From NCBI GenBank assembly GCA_030063045.1, contig JAQSEB010000034.1, positions 620,001 to 684,000 on the forward strand: a stretch of DNA of 64,000 nucleotides. The letters are read 5' to 3'. Every line of letters starts with the position of its first letter. The stretch's first letter is position 1. Below the pieces are notes generated by a model, which saw only the letters and a list, made by a program, of their open reading frames with translations, had not been told where the DNA came from and ran no database searches. This document shows, piece after piece, positions 11,601-23,457 of this stretch. The stretch comes from Pratylenchus scribneri (taxonomy: Eukaryota > Nematoda > Chromadorea > Rhabditida > Pratylenchidae). The position numbers were made by a program, and so were the translations under genes.

Positions 11601-14600
11601 ATGCCATTCCCATTGTTCCCACTTGCCTTTTTGGCCATTGTCGCCTTTTTGGCCTTTTACAATTGTTATTTTAAAAGAAAAGGACTTCCACCAGGTAAAT
11701 ACATATTAAAATGAACAATTTTTATCAGTTTATGAATGTGAGAAGAGAATTTTATAAATCATTTTATTGAATAATTTGCCATTTTTTAAATTGTAATTTG
11801 ACCTTATTCTGATTTGTAATTGTAATTGTAAATTGCCCCAAATTGTAATTGTAAATTGCCCCAAATTCTAATTGTAATTTTTTGCCCCAAATTGTAATTG
11901 TAAATTGCCCCAAATTCTAATTGTAAATTGCCCCAAATTCTAATTGTAATTGTAAATTGCCCCAAATTCTAATTGTAATTGTAAATTGCCCCAAATTGTA
12001 ATTGCCCCAAATTATAATTGCACCAAATTGTAATTGTAATTGTAAATTGCCCCAAATTGTAATTGCACCAAATTGTAATTGCCCCAAATTGTAATTGCCC
12101 CAAATTGTAATTGCCCCAAATTGTAATTGCCCCAAATTGTAATTGCCCCAAATTGTAATTGCCCCAAATTGTAATTGCCCCAAATTGTAATTGCCCCAAA
12201 TTGTAATTGCACCAAATTGTAATTGCACCAAATTGTAATTGCCCCAAATTGTAATTGCCCCAAATTGTAATTGCCCCAAATTGTAATTGCACCAAATTGT
12301 AATTGCCCCAAATTGTAATTGCCCCAAATTGTAATTGCCCCAAATTGTAATTGCACCAAATTGTAATTGTAATTGTAAATTGCCCCAAATTGTAATTGCA
12401 CCAAATTGTAATTGCCCCAAATTGTAATTGCACCAAATTGTAATTGCCCCAAATTGTAATTGCCCCAAATTGTAATTGCACCAAATTGTAATTGTAATTG
12501 TAAATTGCCCCAAATTGTAATTGCCCCAAATTGTAATTGCACCAAATTGTAATTGTAATTGTAAATTGCCCCAAATTGTAATTGCACCAAATTGTAATTG
12601 CCCCAAATTGTAATTGCCCCAAATTGTAATTGCACCAAATTGTAATTGTAATTGTAAATTGCACCAAATTGTAATTTCCCCAATTTGTAATTGTAAAATG
12701 CCCTAAAAATACAATATATTTTTCCATCTTTCATCTCTGCTTTAGGTCCAATGCCGTTGCCCTTTTTCGGTAATACTTTGACGTTGATGCGCCGACCACC
12801 TGGAGAAGATGTTTTCCTGGAATGGCGCCAACAATTCGGCAACATTTACACATTTTGGCTGGGCGAAACCCCAATAGTTTGCATTGCGGAATTTGGCAAA
12901 ATTGTGGAACACTACCAACGTGGTGGTGAACCATTCGCTGGACGGCATGCCATCGAGGCATATGAAAGAATCATTCGTGGAGGGATTCTAGGTGTCCTTC
13001 AAACGGAAGGCGATGTTTGGCGGGAGCATCGCAGATTTGCTCTTCACGTATTCAGGGACTTTGGTGTTGGCAAAAATGTGATGCAGGAAAGGGTGAGTTA
13101 ATATTCAGTGAAATTAAATACATTGCAAAATTGCTTTAAATTCTTTAAAAAAATAAAATTTGTACCTTCTTCTTCATGGAACAATTTTGGGAACCTCAAT
13201 TAATTAGGTGACAATAATTGGCATAATTTTATATAAAATATTTAATATATTTGTGTAATTAATTTAAATGATTAGATTCATAGTTTACATTTTACATAAA
13301 TTTACAAATAATTGAATTTAATTTCGCTTCACATTTGTGAATATTTCCTTAATTATTTGCTAAATTTAAATAAATTTACAGATAAAGAATTTTTTTTCCT
13401 TTAAAATGATACCAAAATCATTAAAATTGGTTCGACTTTAGCAAAATTATTGAATAGAGGGAGACCACAAATCACAAATTGTAAGAAGAGAAAATACGGT
13501 AGTTGGAAATCGAGGGAAACAAAACAAAAATCTTCCCTTCTTTTAATCTTTTGTGAAAAATGCCCCCAGCTCCAGATTTTTGGTCATGTCTTCGATATAT
13601 CATTTTGAAAAACAGAAAAATTTCAATATTTTTATTTTTACCTAACTAGGCCAAATGAATGTGTACATACATTTTCTATAGTCGTTTTTGGGAAACGCAA
13701 CATTTTATGATTACGCACACGAATAATTCTCATTGGGTTTGATTATTATTGATTGAAAAATTCTATAAAATGATTAAAATTATTACATTCTGAAATTTAT
13801 ATCTTTCCATTTCTCGCGCAGATTTTGACTGAAGTTTTGGCAATGTTCAAAAATATTGATGCGGACATGGATCAAGGACAACAAAATGGTGTCCCAGTCT
13901 CCATCGACATTGTTCGCCATTTTGAGCGCGCAATTAGTTCAGTAATCAATGCTTTGTTGGTTGGGTTTCGTTTTGGCGAGGACCAAGATGACCAATACAA
14001 TGAATTGAACAATCAACTTTGGCGCTTCAACAATCGAATGCAGGTGCAACAAAACACATCAAATTGAGAAAAATATTAGATAAATTATTCTGCAGAATTT
14101 CTTCACCAATTTATTTATGTGGAAGCCGGATTGGTTCAAATCATTTCCGCCGTGTAAACCAAGCTATAATTTGGTTCGACAAACGCATGAATGCTTTTTT
14201 GGTTTCTTTGATCGCCAAATTCGTCGGCATTTGGCCCATTTAGAGGAACATAAAGAGGAATTGGAGACAACAGCCCCAATGGACTATATGGAGGCATTCT
14301 TGAGGGAAAAATTGAAGAGGGATGCCCTCGGCGAGAAACAACACATTTTTACGTAATTTGAAAATTTATGACGATAAAATTAAGCTAAAAATTTAAATAT
14401 TTTTAAGGAAAATATAATAAATTCAAAAAATGTAATAAAGAGGGGGGGGGGGACAAAAGAAAAATTCTCAATTCCTATCTCCAAAATGAAACCGAGTAAA
14501 AAATGGATTTTTAGTAAAATTATAAATTATAATAAAACGCTCAACTTACAATTATAATTACAAATCAGAACGGGGCAATTACAATTACAAATCAGAATGG

Positions 14601-16098
14601 GGCAATTACAATTACAAATCAGAATGGGGCAATTACAATTACAAATCAGAATGGGGCAATTACAATTACAAATCAGAATGGGGCAAAATTACAATTACAA
14701 ATCAGAATGGGGCAATTACAATTACAAATCAGAATGGGGCAATTACAATAACAAATCAGAATAAAAGCTATTTCTTTCAAATTAATTTGTTTTCCAATTA
14801 TGAAATTTCTTTTTCTTTAATTTCTAAAATCCACATTAGAATATTTTGCCATTAATTTACAAAAAAAATCTAAAATGTAGGAAACTTTTATAAATCTTTT
14901 CATTCACAGTTTGGAACAGTTGAAGGCAGTTCTCTTCGATTTGTGGATTTCGGGACAAGTTTGGGGACAATAAAATTCCAAATAAATTCCCTTTTATTCA
15001 TTAAATAGGAGACCACAACGACAGCATTGGCCTGGGGCATTGCACTGATTTTGCACAATCCAAGGGTCGCCAATCAAATTCACGCAGAATTGGATCGAAT
15101 AATTGGGGATGAGCACCGGGTGATTTGTTGGGCCGATCGAGGCCAATTGCCATACACCAGTGCCGTCATCAATGTCCGTTTTTTCCATTTAAGAAAATTA
15201 TTTATCACCATCATAAAAATCCTACTAAAATAAAAATGGCATTCGAATAAATTCGTATTTGGCCAATTTTCTTAAAGCAGCGAAATAATCTTTTATTAAA
15301 TCTAAACCTAACTCAAAATATTAAACTCAAAAATTTTTCTATGCCCAAATTACATGGCCTTAAAAAAATTTCGGCAAAGTATTAATTTTTTAATAATTCA
15401 TTCTAAAATATTCTAGTCAAAATGCCTTATAGAAGCAAGCCATTTTCATATTTTATTTGTTGTTTTATGCCACCAAAAAAAACAAAAAAAAATTTAATTC
15501 CACCAATGTTCGCAGGAAATTCTCCGAGTTGGCAATGTTGTGGCCCAGGATTTTCCACATCGAATGACCAGGGACGCGCCCGTGGATGGATGGATTCTGC
15601 GCCGGGGCCAACCAATTGTGGCACAAATATCGGCAGTTTTAATGGATCCAGATGTATTCCATTTTTTCATTTTGATAAAAAATTATTTATATACCAATTT
15701 TTGCAAATTTTGAATTAATTTATCCTTTTTTCATTCCAGGTTTTTGACAATCCAAAGGAATTTCGCCCTGAACGTTTCCTGGATTCAGAAGGAAATTTAC
15801 GCAAATTTGATGAGCTGATTCCATTTGCCATTGGCAAACGTCAATGCTTGGGCGAATCTTTGGCCCGTATGGAAATGTTCCTCTTTTTTGCCAACATTTT
15901 TAATCGATACAAGGCATGGATTCATTTATTATTTCACCCTTTTTGATCATTTTCAAGCCTAATTTGGCTATATTTTTAAACCATTTTTTACAGATTTTGC
16001 CTGACCGTGAAATGCCCTCGCTGGAACGCAAAATGGGCATTCCCGTCCTTTGCCCAAAATTCGTGTGCCGAATTGTGAAAAGGCCAATGGCCGATTGA
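11601..16098 (+). CDS. Cytochrome P450, CYP33/CYP2-like
   Basis: A heme-thiolate monooxygenase, membrane-anchored in the ER; substrate unknown. Nine exons fit by phase: 11601-11694, 12746-13092, 13822-14043, 14096-14352, 14910-14958, 15009-15173, 15516-15653, 15740-15913 and 15994-16098. Exon 1 encodes a hydrophobic N-terminal anchor and a proline hinge (GLPPGPMPLPFFGNT). Later landmarks are the WREHRRFALHVFRDFG segment typical of CYP2-clan enzymes, the I-helix oxygen-binding motif (SGQETTTT across exons 5 and 6), the K-helix ExxR (EILR) and the heme loop FAIGKRQCLGE with its cysteine ligand. All catalytic landmarks are present, so it looks intact, about 500 residues as usual for the family. 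Intron 8 seems to use a GC donor (AAG/GCATGG). Introns 1 and 4 carry inverted copies of one minisatellite family. AATAAA lies shortly downstream of the stop. Confidence 0.9.
11807..12700. repeat. AATTGTAATTGCCCCA minisatellite in P450 intron 1
   Basis: A 16-17 bp unit (CCAAATTGTAATTGCCC, often with CACC for CCCC) is repeated some 45-50 times, interspersed with longer units carrying extra GTAATTGTAAATTG. It produces long artificial open frames on the minus strand (repeating NYNLGQLQFGAIT). It fills most of intron 1. Confidence 0.95.
14563..14762. repeat. Inverted 26-bp minisatellite in P450 intron 4
   Basis: Seven to eight copies of a unit containing ATTACAAATCAGAATGGGGC. Its reverse complement matches the first units of the intron 1 array (ATTCTGATTTGTAATTGTAA), so the two arrays belong to one family in opposite orientation. 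A G-run of about 10 lies just upstream at 14443. Confidence 0.9.
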
Positions 16099-16643
16099 AC
16101 ATTGAATCAATGCATTTAGGGTGATGGAAAATATTTAAGCCATTTCCTTATATATTATTATTATTGGCCTCATCCAAATTATGCGATGACCGATGAATAT
16201 ATTTTGAATTGTTTACATTTAAATAATCAAATAAAGGAAAATGATATTTATTGTTAGCTATTTCTCATTTGTCTGTTTTTGACAATCTTCATTTAGTCTT
16301 TTTCTTTCAAATAATAATTATTCTTTGCCATATTTCCCCATTCCAATTCATTAAAATGATGGCGAAAAGCTGCCATTTTATAAAAGAGAAAAAGTGTGGC
16401 CAACTAGGGTGGCCGAATAAAATATTGTCTATTAATTATGACCCCCAAATGTCCTATTTTTAAAACAAATTTCCACCATTTTTATTTTGGTCACAAAAGT
16501 GAAAACATCTGTTTCCAACAGAGACTCTGATTCGCTGACCCCCCTTTGGGGTGGAATCAAATTATGATGACGACGAATGGATGGATTGGACGGGACGGAC
16601 TCTGAAAAAAGAAAAGTGTAATGGGGAACTGTGCAGAATAAAT
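16099..16643. other. P450 3' flank, no gene
   Basis: Contains likely polyadenylation signal AATAAA near 16230 and AT-rich spacer up to the Maverick insertion site. No supported gene. Confidence 0.5.
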
Positions 16644-16649
16644 GAGAGG
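16644..16649. other. Target-site duplication, left copy (GAGAGG)
   Basis: Six bases directly outside the left terminal inverted repeat, identical to 41020-41025. Six-bp duplications are characteristic of Maverick integration. Confidence 0.95.
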
Positions 16650-16798
16650 AGTAGTAAGGGTCGGGAAAACCACCACCGTAATCCTACCGTATATTAGCGG
16701 ACATCTGTAGGCTTACTTTTTTTTGGGAGAATCACCGAGCAGCGCTTACCTATAGGCTTAGTTGGGAGAGTCAGCGGCGCGCGAGCGGCTGTCTATGG
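16650..16798 (+). repeat. Maverick left terminal inverted repeat
   Basis: 149 bp matching the reverse complement of 40872-41019 with one T-tract length difference and about three substitutions (TCAGCGGC versus TCAGAGAT). Beyond it the two arms diverge abruptly. Confidence 0.95.
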
Positions 16799-17318
16799 GC
16801 TGATAGAAGCGAAGCACTTTAATTTTAAATTTAAATGGCCGAAAGATAGATCGATATTATTGGAATATGAAAGATTTAAATTTTTAATGAAAATCAATTG
16901 AATTTTAAAATTTATTTATTTGATATGGATGTAATGGGGGGAAAATCACCGCGAGCGTGCGGCAAATGGCTTGGTGGCGAAAAAACATCCTGTGTGAGCT
17001 TGGCTTTTAAAATTAAATGTTTAAAATACGAAATTATTTAATTATTAATTTATTAATAAATATGAAAATAAAAAATTAATGAAAGAAGATATTTAAAAAT
17101 AAAATGCAAATTTATTTTTATTTTTTTAAAATTTATTAATATATTATGAAAATAAAAATATTTATGAAATATGGATAAAAATTTAACATTTTATTTCACC
17201 CCATTCTGCTCTGTGTGTCGAAGTAAACAGACCCAGGTTCGTCTAGAGAAATGTCCACAAAAGGCCCTTGTGTCATGCGGTCAACAATTGTCTGAAAATT
17301 TACATTATTTATGTTTTC

Positions 17319-18465
17319 TTAAATTTTATTATTTTTTACATTTTCTGAAGAAAAATCAGATGAAGATGATGATTTCTGTTGTTGCCTTCGTTCTTCCAAT
17401 TGTTGTTTCAAAAGGTTGGCAATTGTTTCAAATTCGCGCCGTGACTCAGCCAAATGAGCTGAAATTTCCCGCAAAGGGACAATTTGGACGCCGGAAACAT
17501 TATCCACTATTTAGAAAAGATTTAATATCAAAATGATTGACAAATCATAATTTGCCAAAAATGAAATTATTAAAATGAAAAATCAATTCATTTCATTATC
17601 TACTAAATATTTGATAATCCAAAAGATTGACCAAAATCATAATTTTCCAAAAAAAAAAAGAAATAAATAAAATGAAATAAAAATGATGTAGGCAAATTAT
17701 TTTTGCCATTTTTGGCCAAAATTTTTTCCAATTTCTAATAAATCCACTAATTCTCATTCAAATTTAAAATATATATTAAATCAATTATCAACAAATCATT
17801 TAACCTCTATTTGGCGGAGGAGGGCGAGGTGGTGGTTGTGGAGGTTTGGCTCGAAAAAAAAGAATAAAAACAAATGCCAAGAGGAAAATGGCACACACTG
17901 CAATCACTCCAATCTGTATTTTATAAGGATTTTATTAACTTTCCCCATAAAATATTGCCAAAAGTAATAATAATTTTCCCCATAAAATATTGTCAAAAAC
18001 AATAAAAAAATCCATTCAATACCCAAATATAAAATGATGTGTAATTGCTGACAGTAGGCGTAAATATTGTTTTGGGTGGCAAAGACATTACTGGCGTTAT
18101 TAATGTTTTTTGGGTGGAAGTGAATGTAAAAATTGTCGTTTTTATGGTTGCTGATGTTGTTGTATTAAGTGTAGTTGTTGTGATTGTTGTAGATCCAGGA
18201 TGGAAATTTGGATCCTGAAATATAATTAAAATGGATAAATGAAAATAAATAAAAAAAAATCGATAAAAAATTATTTTACCTCTATTGGGCATGTGTATAA
18301 AAACTTTCGATTGGAAAATTTTCCCTTTACACACAAAAATGGTCCAGATTTACCGTATGGACGGTAACATGATGCATTTTGTGCAACTAACAACAAACAA
18401 TCTTCATGGCGATTAATTGGATTGCCCATTGTCGAAAAAATGAAAACAAATAATAAAAAAATCAT
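17319..18465 (-). CDS. Mucin-like type I membrane protein of the Maverick (four exons)
   Basis: Exons 18465-18280, 18214-18023, 17913-17805 and 17506-17319 join in phase to about 224 residues. Order of features: N-terminal signal peptide (MIFLLFVFIFSTMG); a short cysteine-rich ectodomain with four cysteines and an NAS glycosylation site; a Thr/Ser-rich stalk (STTITTTTLNTTTSATIKTT), probably O-glycosylated; a transmembrane helix (IGVIAVCAIFLLAFVFI); then a cytoplasmic tail with polyproline (PPQPPPRPPPP) and a Q/R-rich, helix-prone C terminus. It lies just inside the left end and is transcribed toward it. I recognise no family. Its architecture suits a cell-surface or envelope glycoprotein, but a fusion role is not shown by any motif. 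Intact. Confidence 0.75.
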
Positions 18466-19173
18466 TTTATTATTGTGGGGATTAATGATTGAGAATGATG
18501 GAAAATCGATCTTGGGAATTGGCCATAGAGATCTTTATCTTCATCGCATCATAACATTTTTCCATTATTAAGGAAAAGAATACACACAAGTTGAAAAATG
18601 TAAAATTTGAAAGAAAGCAATGTTCTAAGCCAAACTCGGAAAAATAAAATTAAACTCGACATTTGAAGAAAAGTAAATTTTTACCTTAAATTTCCAAAAA
18701 TTATAAAGGTCTTTTTTTAAAGGACATTTAGAGTTATCAAATTGAAAATGACCTTCCTGATTTAGTTACTTCTTTTTTGGCATATGAGCTAAAGAATGAA
18801 AAATGAATCATTAAAAAATTTAATGATTTGTAATGGAAAGAAAGCTTTTTGAGAGCATTTAGCCTTTCAAATTATATATGATATGCTTTCAAATTATATA
18901 AAATATATCTAAATTAAACTTCATATTTTTTTGACACCTAAGGAAACAATCATCGAAAACTACAAAAGAATGAAGAAAATCATTCTTACTTAGACTCACA
19001 TGTAATTTGAATGCTGTAGAGGAAATAAATAGGATTAAAGTAAAATATAATAAAATTAATTAATTAACAAATTTATTTTGCCCCTCAACATAAAAAAGGC
19101 CGGGGATTAGCCTTAAATTTAAAAAGTTATTTAAAAAAAATGCCACTTTTTATAAAGTTGCTTCATTCTTTAT

Positions 19174-20082
19174 TTATGAAGTGCTGAAGGCATTCTTTGG
19201 CCGTTTAGGGGTCTCAATCTGAAAAAAATAGCAAATTAATTATTCAAATTTAAATTCAAGAAGATGAAATAAATCATTTAGATTTAGATTTATCATTTTC
19301 AAAATAATTTAGAGTACTCAAATTGGAGTACTCAAAGTGGTTTAAACTCGGATTTTCTCAAATTCCGAGATTTTTTTTATAAAAATATCAGTTTTTTGTT
19401 CTCCTATTTTCTGTTTAAATAACTAAAATCCCTAATTTCAGTTTTAAAAATTCATCTTTTTCTTAAATCAATTCCGAACAATCATAATAACTTTATTATT
19501 CTACTTACTTCAGGTCCAATCACCCGAGGAAATTTCGGAATCGGCACATCACTTGCCATATCACTCGCCTTGCGTTTTGGTGCTTGACTCAGTCCGGATG
19601 ATGGGCCCTGAGGTAGAGGAGGAGGTGTTTTCATGAAATCCATAATTTGACGTAACTGGGCCAAATTTTGTTCAAAATCGTCCATTTTATGGCCGATCCA
19701 ATCCTAAGAATAAATATAATAAAATTCAATAAAATGTTTGATGAATTCTAAAAAAAAATTACCAAATGACGGATCAAAAGGTGTTCTAATTCATCCAATT
19801 TTTTCTCGACCGAGTCCTAAGAAGAATAGAATAAAATTTAGATGAATTCTAAAAAAAAAATACCAAACGCTCCACAATCAAATTTTCACGCTTTTCCTCC
19901 TCTTCTTCGTCCTCATCACCTTCTTCCTCCTCAATTTCATCTTGAATGAACGAACTATCATAATTCTCCCGCTGTTCCTCTTCATCCTCAAATTCATCCT
20001 CAGAATCATCAGAACCATCTAAAGCCACAATAGAATCATCAGAGCTTTCTAGCTCATCTTTACATATTCCATTAAACGACAT
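19174..20082 (-). CDS. Acidic coiled-coil protein of the Maverick (four exons)
   Basis: Exons 20082-19864, 19816-19763, 19703-19509 and 19218-19174, all phase 0, give 170 residues. The N-terminal third is strongly acidic (DDSEDEFEDEEEQRENYD and long E/D runs). The middle (ENLIVERLDSVEKKLDELEH) has heptad-like spacing suggesting a coiled coil. The C-terminal part is proline-rich with basic clusters (PKRK, PKRPKN) that could be nuclear localisation signals. No named family. Such charge segregation is common in histone-binding or transcription-modulating viral proteins, but this is inference only. It follows the membrane-protein gene on the same strand. Confidence 0.65.
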
Positions 20083-20279
20083 TATGGAATATATATAATT
20101 GCAATTGAAATGTAAATTGATCTCTAAATTTAATTATAATTAAGTACCAAAAAACTGATGAAAAATGTTAAAAAGAAGCAACGAAATCCAATAAAAACGA
20201 AGATATAATATTATTTGGAAATTGGGCATTAAAAACACATTAATATCACAAAATAAACTTTTATTCCACTAAATAAACA

Positions 20280-20975
20280 TCAAATGCAATCTTCCTTTGT
20301 CTCAAAATTTGGCCATAAATCAGGAAGTTTCCTATCCTATTTTGCGCCCAGACTCTAGAGCCAATGATTCCTGAAAATAGGAGTAAAAAAAAGCAAAGGT
20401 CAATAAATTTGTCAACTTTTTCAATAAAAGTGAAATAATAAATTTATATATTGAAAATTTATTTAATTTGATTTATAATTTCCATTATAAAATGACCCAT
20501 AGAAATGAAAGAATTAAAATCCCGATTGCCATCTAATCATCTCATAATTTTTATTTTCCAATTTTATATTCCCTATTTGTATAGAAAAACATTTTTAATA
20601 ACAACTTAAATTATAAATGATCATAGAAATAGCAAAAAAAAAAAATGTGAAATAATATGAAATGGGAGATTTTTGTTGTTGCTGAAAATATTTTATATTG
20701 GATCATTTCTCCTTAAATTTAAGTAGATTCTATTTGTCCTTCTTTATTTCTTTTGGGCAAATCATCATTTGCCGTTGAATTCATCGTCGATTCTTATCCG
20801 TTTTCATCGTTTGAAATTGCTTCCAGCATTGACATATTTTCCTTGGTGGAATGCCATATTCATTCATGCATTTTTGATAGACACGAAATTTCCCTATATA
20901 TCGGATTTTCGACTTTCCTCCCCGTCTTTAGGACTCTTGGATTAGTTGTAATGTATTTTATTATTTTTTAAACAA
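20280..20975 (-). other. Possible degenerate or unresolved Maverick coding segments
   Basis: On the minus strand a frame from about 20935 to 20790 encodes a basic cysteine-containing peptide (FRVYQKCMNEYGIPPRKICQ) ending in a stop, and near 20374-20337 a TTTTCAG acceptor precedes a 12-codon frame with a stop. They look like last exons but I cannot link them to a start. Confidence 0.25.
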
Positions 20976-21404
20976 AAATATCACAATTGGAATTAATTTA
21001 ATAAAAAGGAGAATAATTAAGAAATTATATTCAATAATATGTGGATTAATTCATAATTTATAAATTGATGCCGGCTGAGTAGATTTTTTGCATTAATTGA
21101 GGATTGTTCGCTTTTAAAATCATTGAGAATTATTTAAAAAATTGTTTTATACAAAAATATTAATGGATTTCTAAATTCAATATAAAAAAGTTTTAATAAA
21201 GTAATATCACAATAAAAATGTTGTGAATTTGGATACAGTGAAATAGAAATGAGGAAAGGAAATATTGGATGAAAATTTGCGAGATTTTGGTCAAAATAAA
21301 ATAACATTTTTGAGGGAAACAATGCATTTTTGGTTCAACAAAAAGGAAAAAATGCGGCAAATTTTGTTGCCTCTTAACAAAATAGCAGATTATTCGGAAT
21401 TGGC

Positions 21405-21940
21405 CAATGGATTCTGAATTGAAGGGAAGAAATGATCTTCGGGAATTTGTTCAAGAAGAGACCATCGTTGGAAAATGGGCAAAAGGAAATTAGCATAAAC
21501 GGGATAAACATATGAAAAATTGAGAGTGTAAAATTAACCAGAAAATACGACAAAATTGATGTGGACATACAACTTTCTGGCATTTTTGTAAATTTTTATT
21601 GGAATCAATTTCACAAATTGGGGCTAAAATCCAGAGAATTTTAGATGATAATCCACTGCCAGATGATGTTGATGAACCATTTTTACTTTGGTTAAATTCT
21701 ATAGTGATTTCTGGAATTGGGTTAATTGAATTTCATATTGAAATAAACAAAAATTGGAAGATAAAAGCGTGTTCGATCCGAATGCTCGATATTTTATTTT
21801 ATTTTAAAAAGGTAAATAATATCAGAATAATCATTAATACTTTGATGGTTTGTCCTATATTTACAAATCATATACTCAACTAGATAAAGTTAGCTAAGAC
21901 ACATTGGATGGTATATTATTTGTTATGGTTTCGTCAATAA
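21405..21940 (+). CDS. Unidentified Maverick protein, multi-exon (partly resolved)
   Basis: A frame beginning ATGGATTCTGAATTG near 21408 encodes MDSELKGRNDLREFVQEE. A segment from about 21560 to 21811 encodes LDDNPLPDDVDEPFLLWLNS and ends at a good donor (AAAAAG/GTAAAT). An exon at 21884-21940 continues in phase (AKTHWMVYYLLWFRQ) to a TAA. Amino-acid composition looks coding, but the joins between the first two parts are not settled (one candidate intron ends at AAAATCCAG). No recognisable domain. Confidence 0.4.
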
Positions 21941-23457
21941 TTCAGAGTATAAAACGGTTTAAACCATTCTCGTTTAATGGTTCAAAACTAAGTTAGAATT
22001 GTTTAAACCCAAACCAACAAAAATATCAAATAATACATCTTGACGAAAACTATCAACTGGGTATTAGCTTTGGAATTTAGATAATATAACGTATCACTAT
22101 AATATTTCCCGTATTTACAATATTTTTATTGTATATTCTCAATATTTTTTTTTCCAAATTATAAAAATATTTTCTTTTAAAATATGTTCATATTATTAGG
22201 AATTATTATAATTTCTAGTTCAAAACAAAGTTAGAACTGTTTAAAATTAGGCAAAATTATTATCAAATTATAAATGGCATTTCAAACATAGGTAAAATTA
22301 TTATCAAATGATGCATAGCATTTCAAACAATCTTTTTTGCCCTTTTCAATTTTTTCTATCAAATTGAATATTTTTCAAATTAATTTTTATAAAATCATGT
22401 CAATAAAAAGTTCTTCCAATGTACGAGCATAAAAGTCAATAAAACTCGATATTTGTTGAAGATTATATTGACGATGGTTAAACGAATCGATTTGAGAATT
22501 GCAAGTCCGAAATGCAAATGAATGAAAGCTCTTCTTAAAGGTTAAGGGGATTTTGACAATTTTTATGGACGAATTTGTTATTTTTGATTAGAAAATTGAG
22601 AGATGAATAAAATGTTTTTTCATCATCAAAAATCACAGGAACTGTGGATTTAATATAATATTGATTATTTCGATTGGAAAAGATAATTAAAAATAATAAA
22701 TAAGAACAATAAACAACTTCAAAGAAATAAAAGAAATAAACAATAGAAAAGTTTTTGGTAAAAAATTATTAGGATATATTGTCATTTTATATTAACGCCA
22801 TAAAATTAATTCTAGATTGACTTTTGAAAAATATTTATGGGAAAATGATGAAGAATACTGATTTTATTTATTTAAATTAATTATCATGAAATCGAATAAA
22901 TGGACGACTGAAATGTCAAAAGAAGAAGCCAAAAAGGAGAATCAAATTTGAAACAATTACCTTTCAATAACATTATAATTATAAACTAAATTTATGTATT
23001 TAAAAACGATATGATACCGGATATATCCAAATTATTTGAATCGATTTAAAAGTTTTTTAGCCAAATCCCTCATAAATCAGACTTGGGTTTGGTCAAATTC
23101 CAATCCATTTTAAGTCCAGCTTTGCTTCGATTAAATTCGAACCCTTTCAACTTTACTCTGGCCCATTTTAAATGAGGGAAATTAATTGATTGGCTTGGCT
23201 TGGCTTCGTTGCTTGTCGAAATAATGAAAGGAAATTGGGTCATCATTTATTGACTTTTATTTACAGCTGATGTTTAGGGTTAAAAGTAAATTAGCTTGGC
23301 TTTGTTTTCTTCAATCGACTCATTTTTTGACTTTTATTTAAGTTGATGTTTGAATTAAAATATTATTGTAGGAAAGAAAAAAGAAGGAAATTGTGCTCAT
23401 TATTATCATCTAACATTTATTGAAATTTATTTTAGAATAGCTTTTAAAAAATTGCAA
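21941..23457. other. Maverick spacer upstream of the polymerase gene
   Basis: No supported gene. Near 23250-23365 two diverged direct copies of TTGACTTTTATTTA..GTTGATGTTT occur, preceded by GCTTGGCTTGGCTT; this may be promoter-proximal sequence for the polymerase. Confidence 0.4.

Noticed and set aside
11917..12845. Long minus-strand frames repeating NYNLGQLQFGAITIWG
   Set aside because: They are produced by the AATTGTAATTGCCCC minisatellite, present in all three minus frames, and lie in a P450 intron.
17319..18465. Calling the type I membrane protein a viral fusion protein
   Set aside because: The ectodomain is only about 100 residues, has no heptad repeats or fusion-loop pattern, and gives no evidence of fusogenic function.
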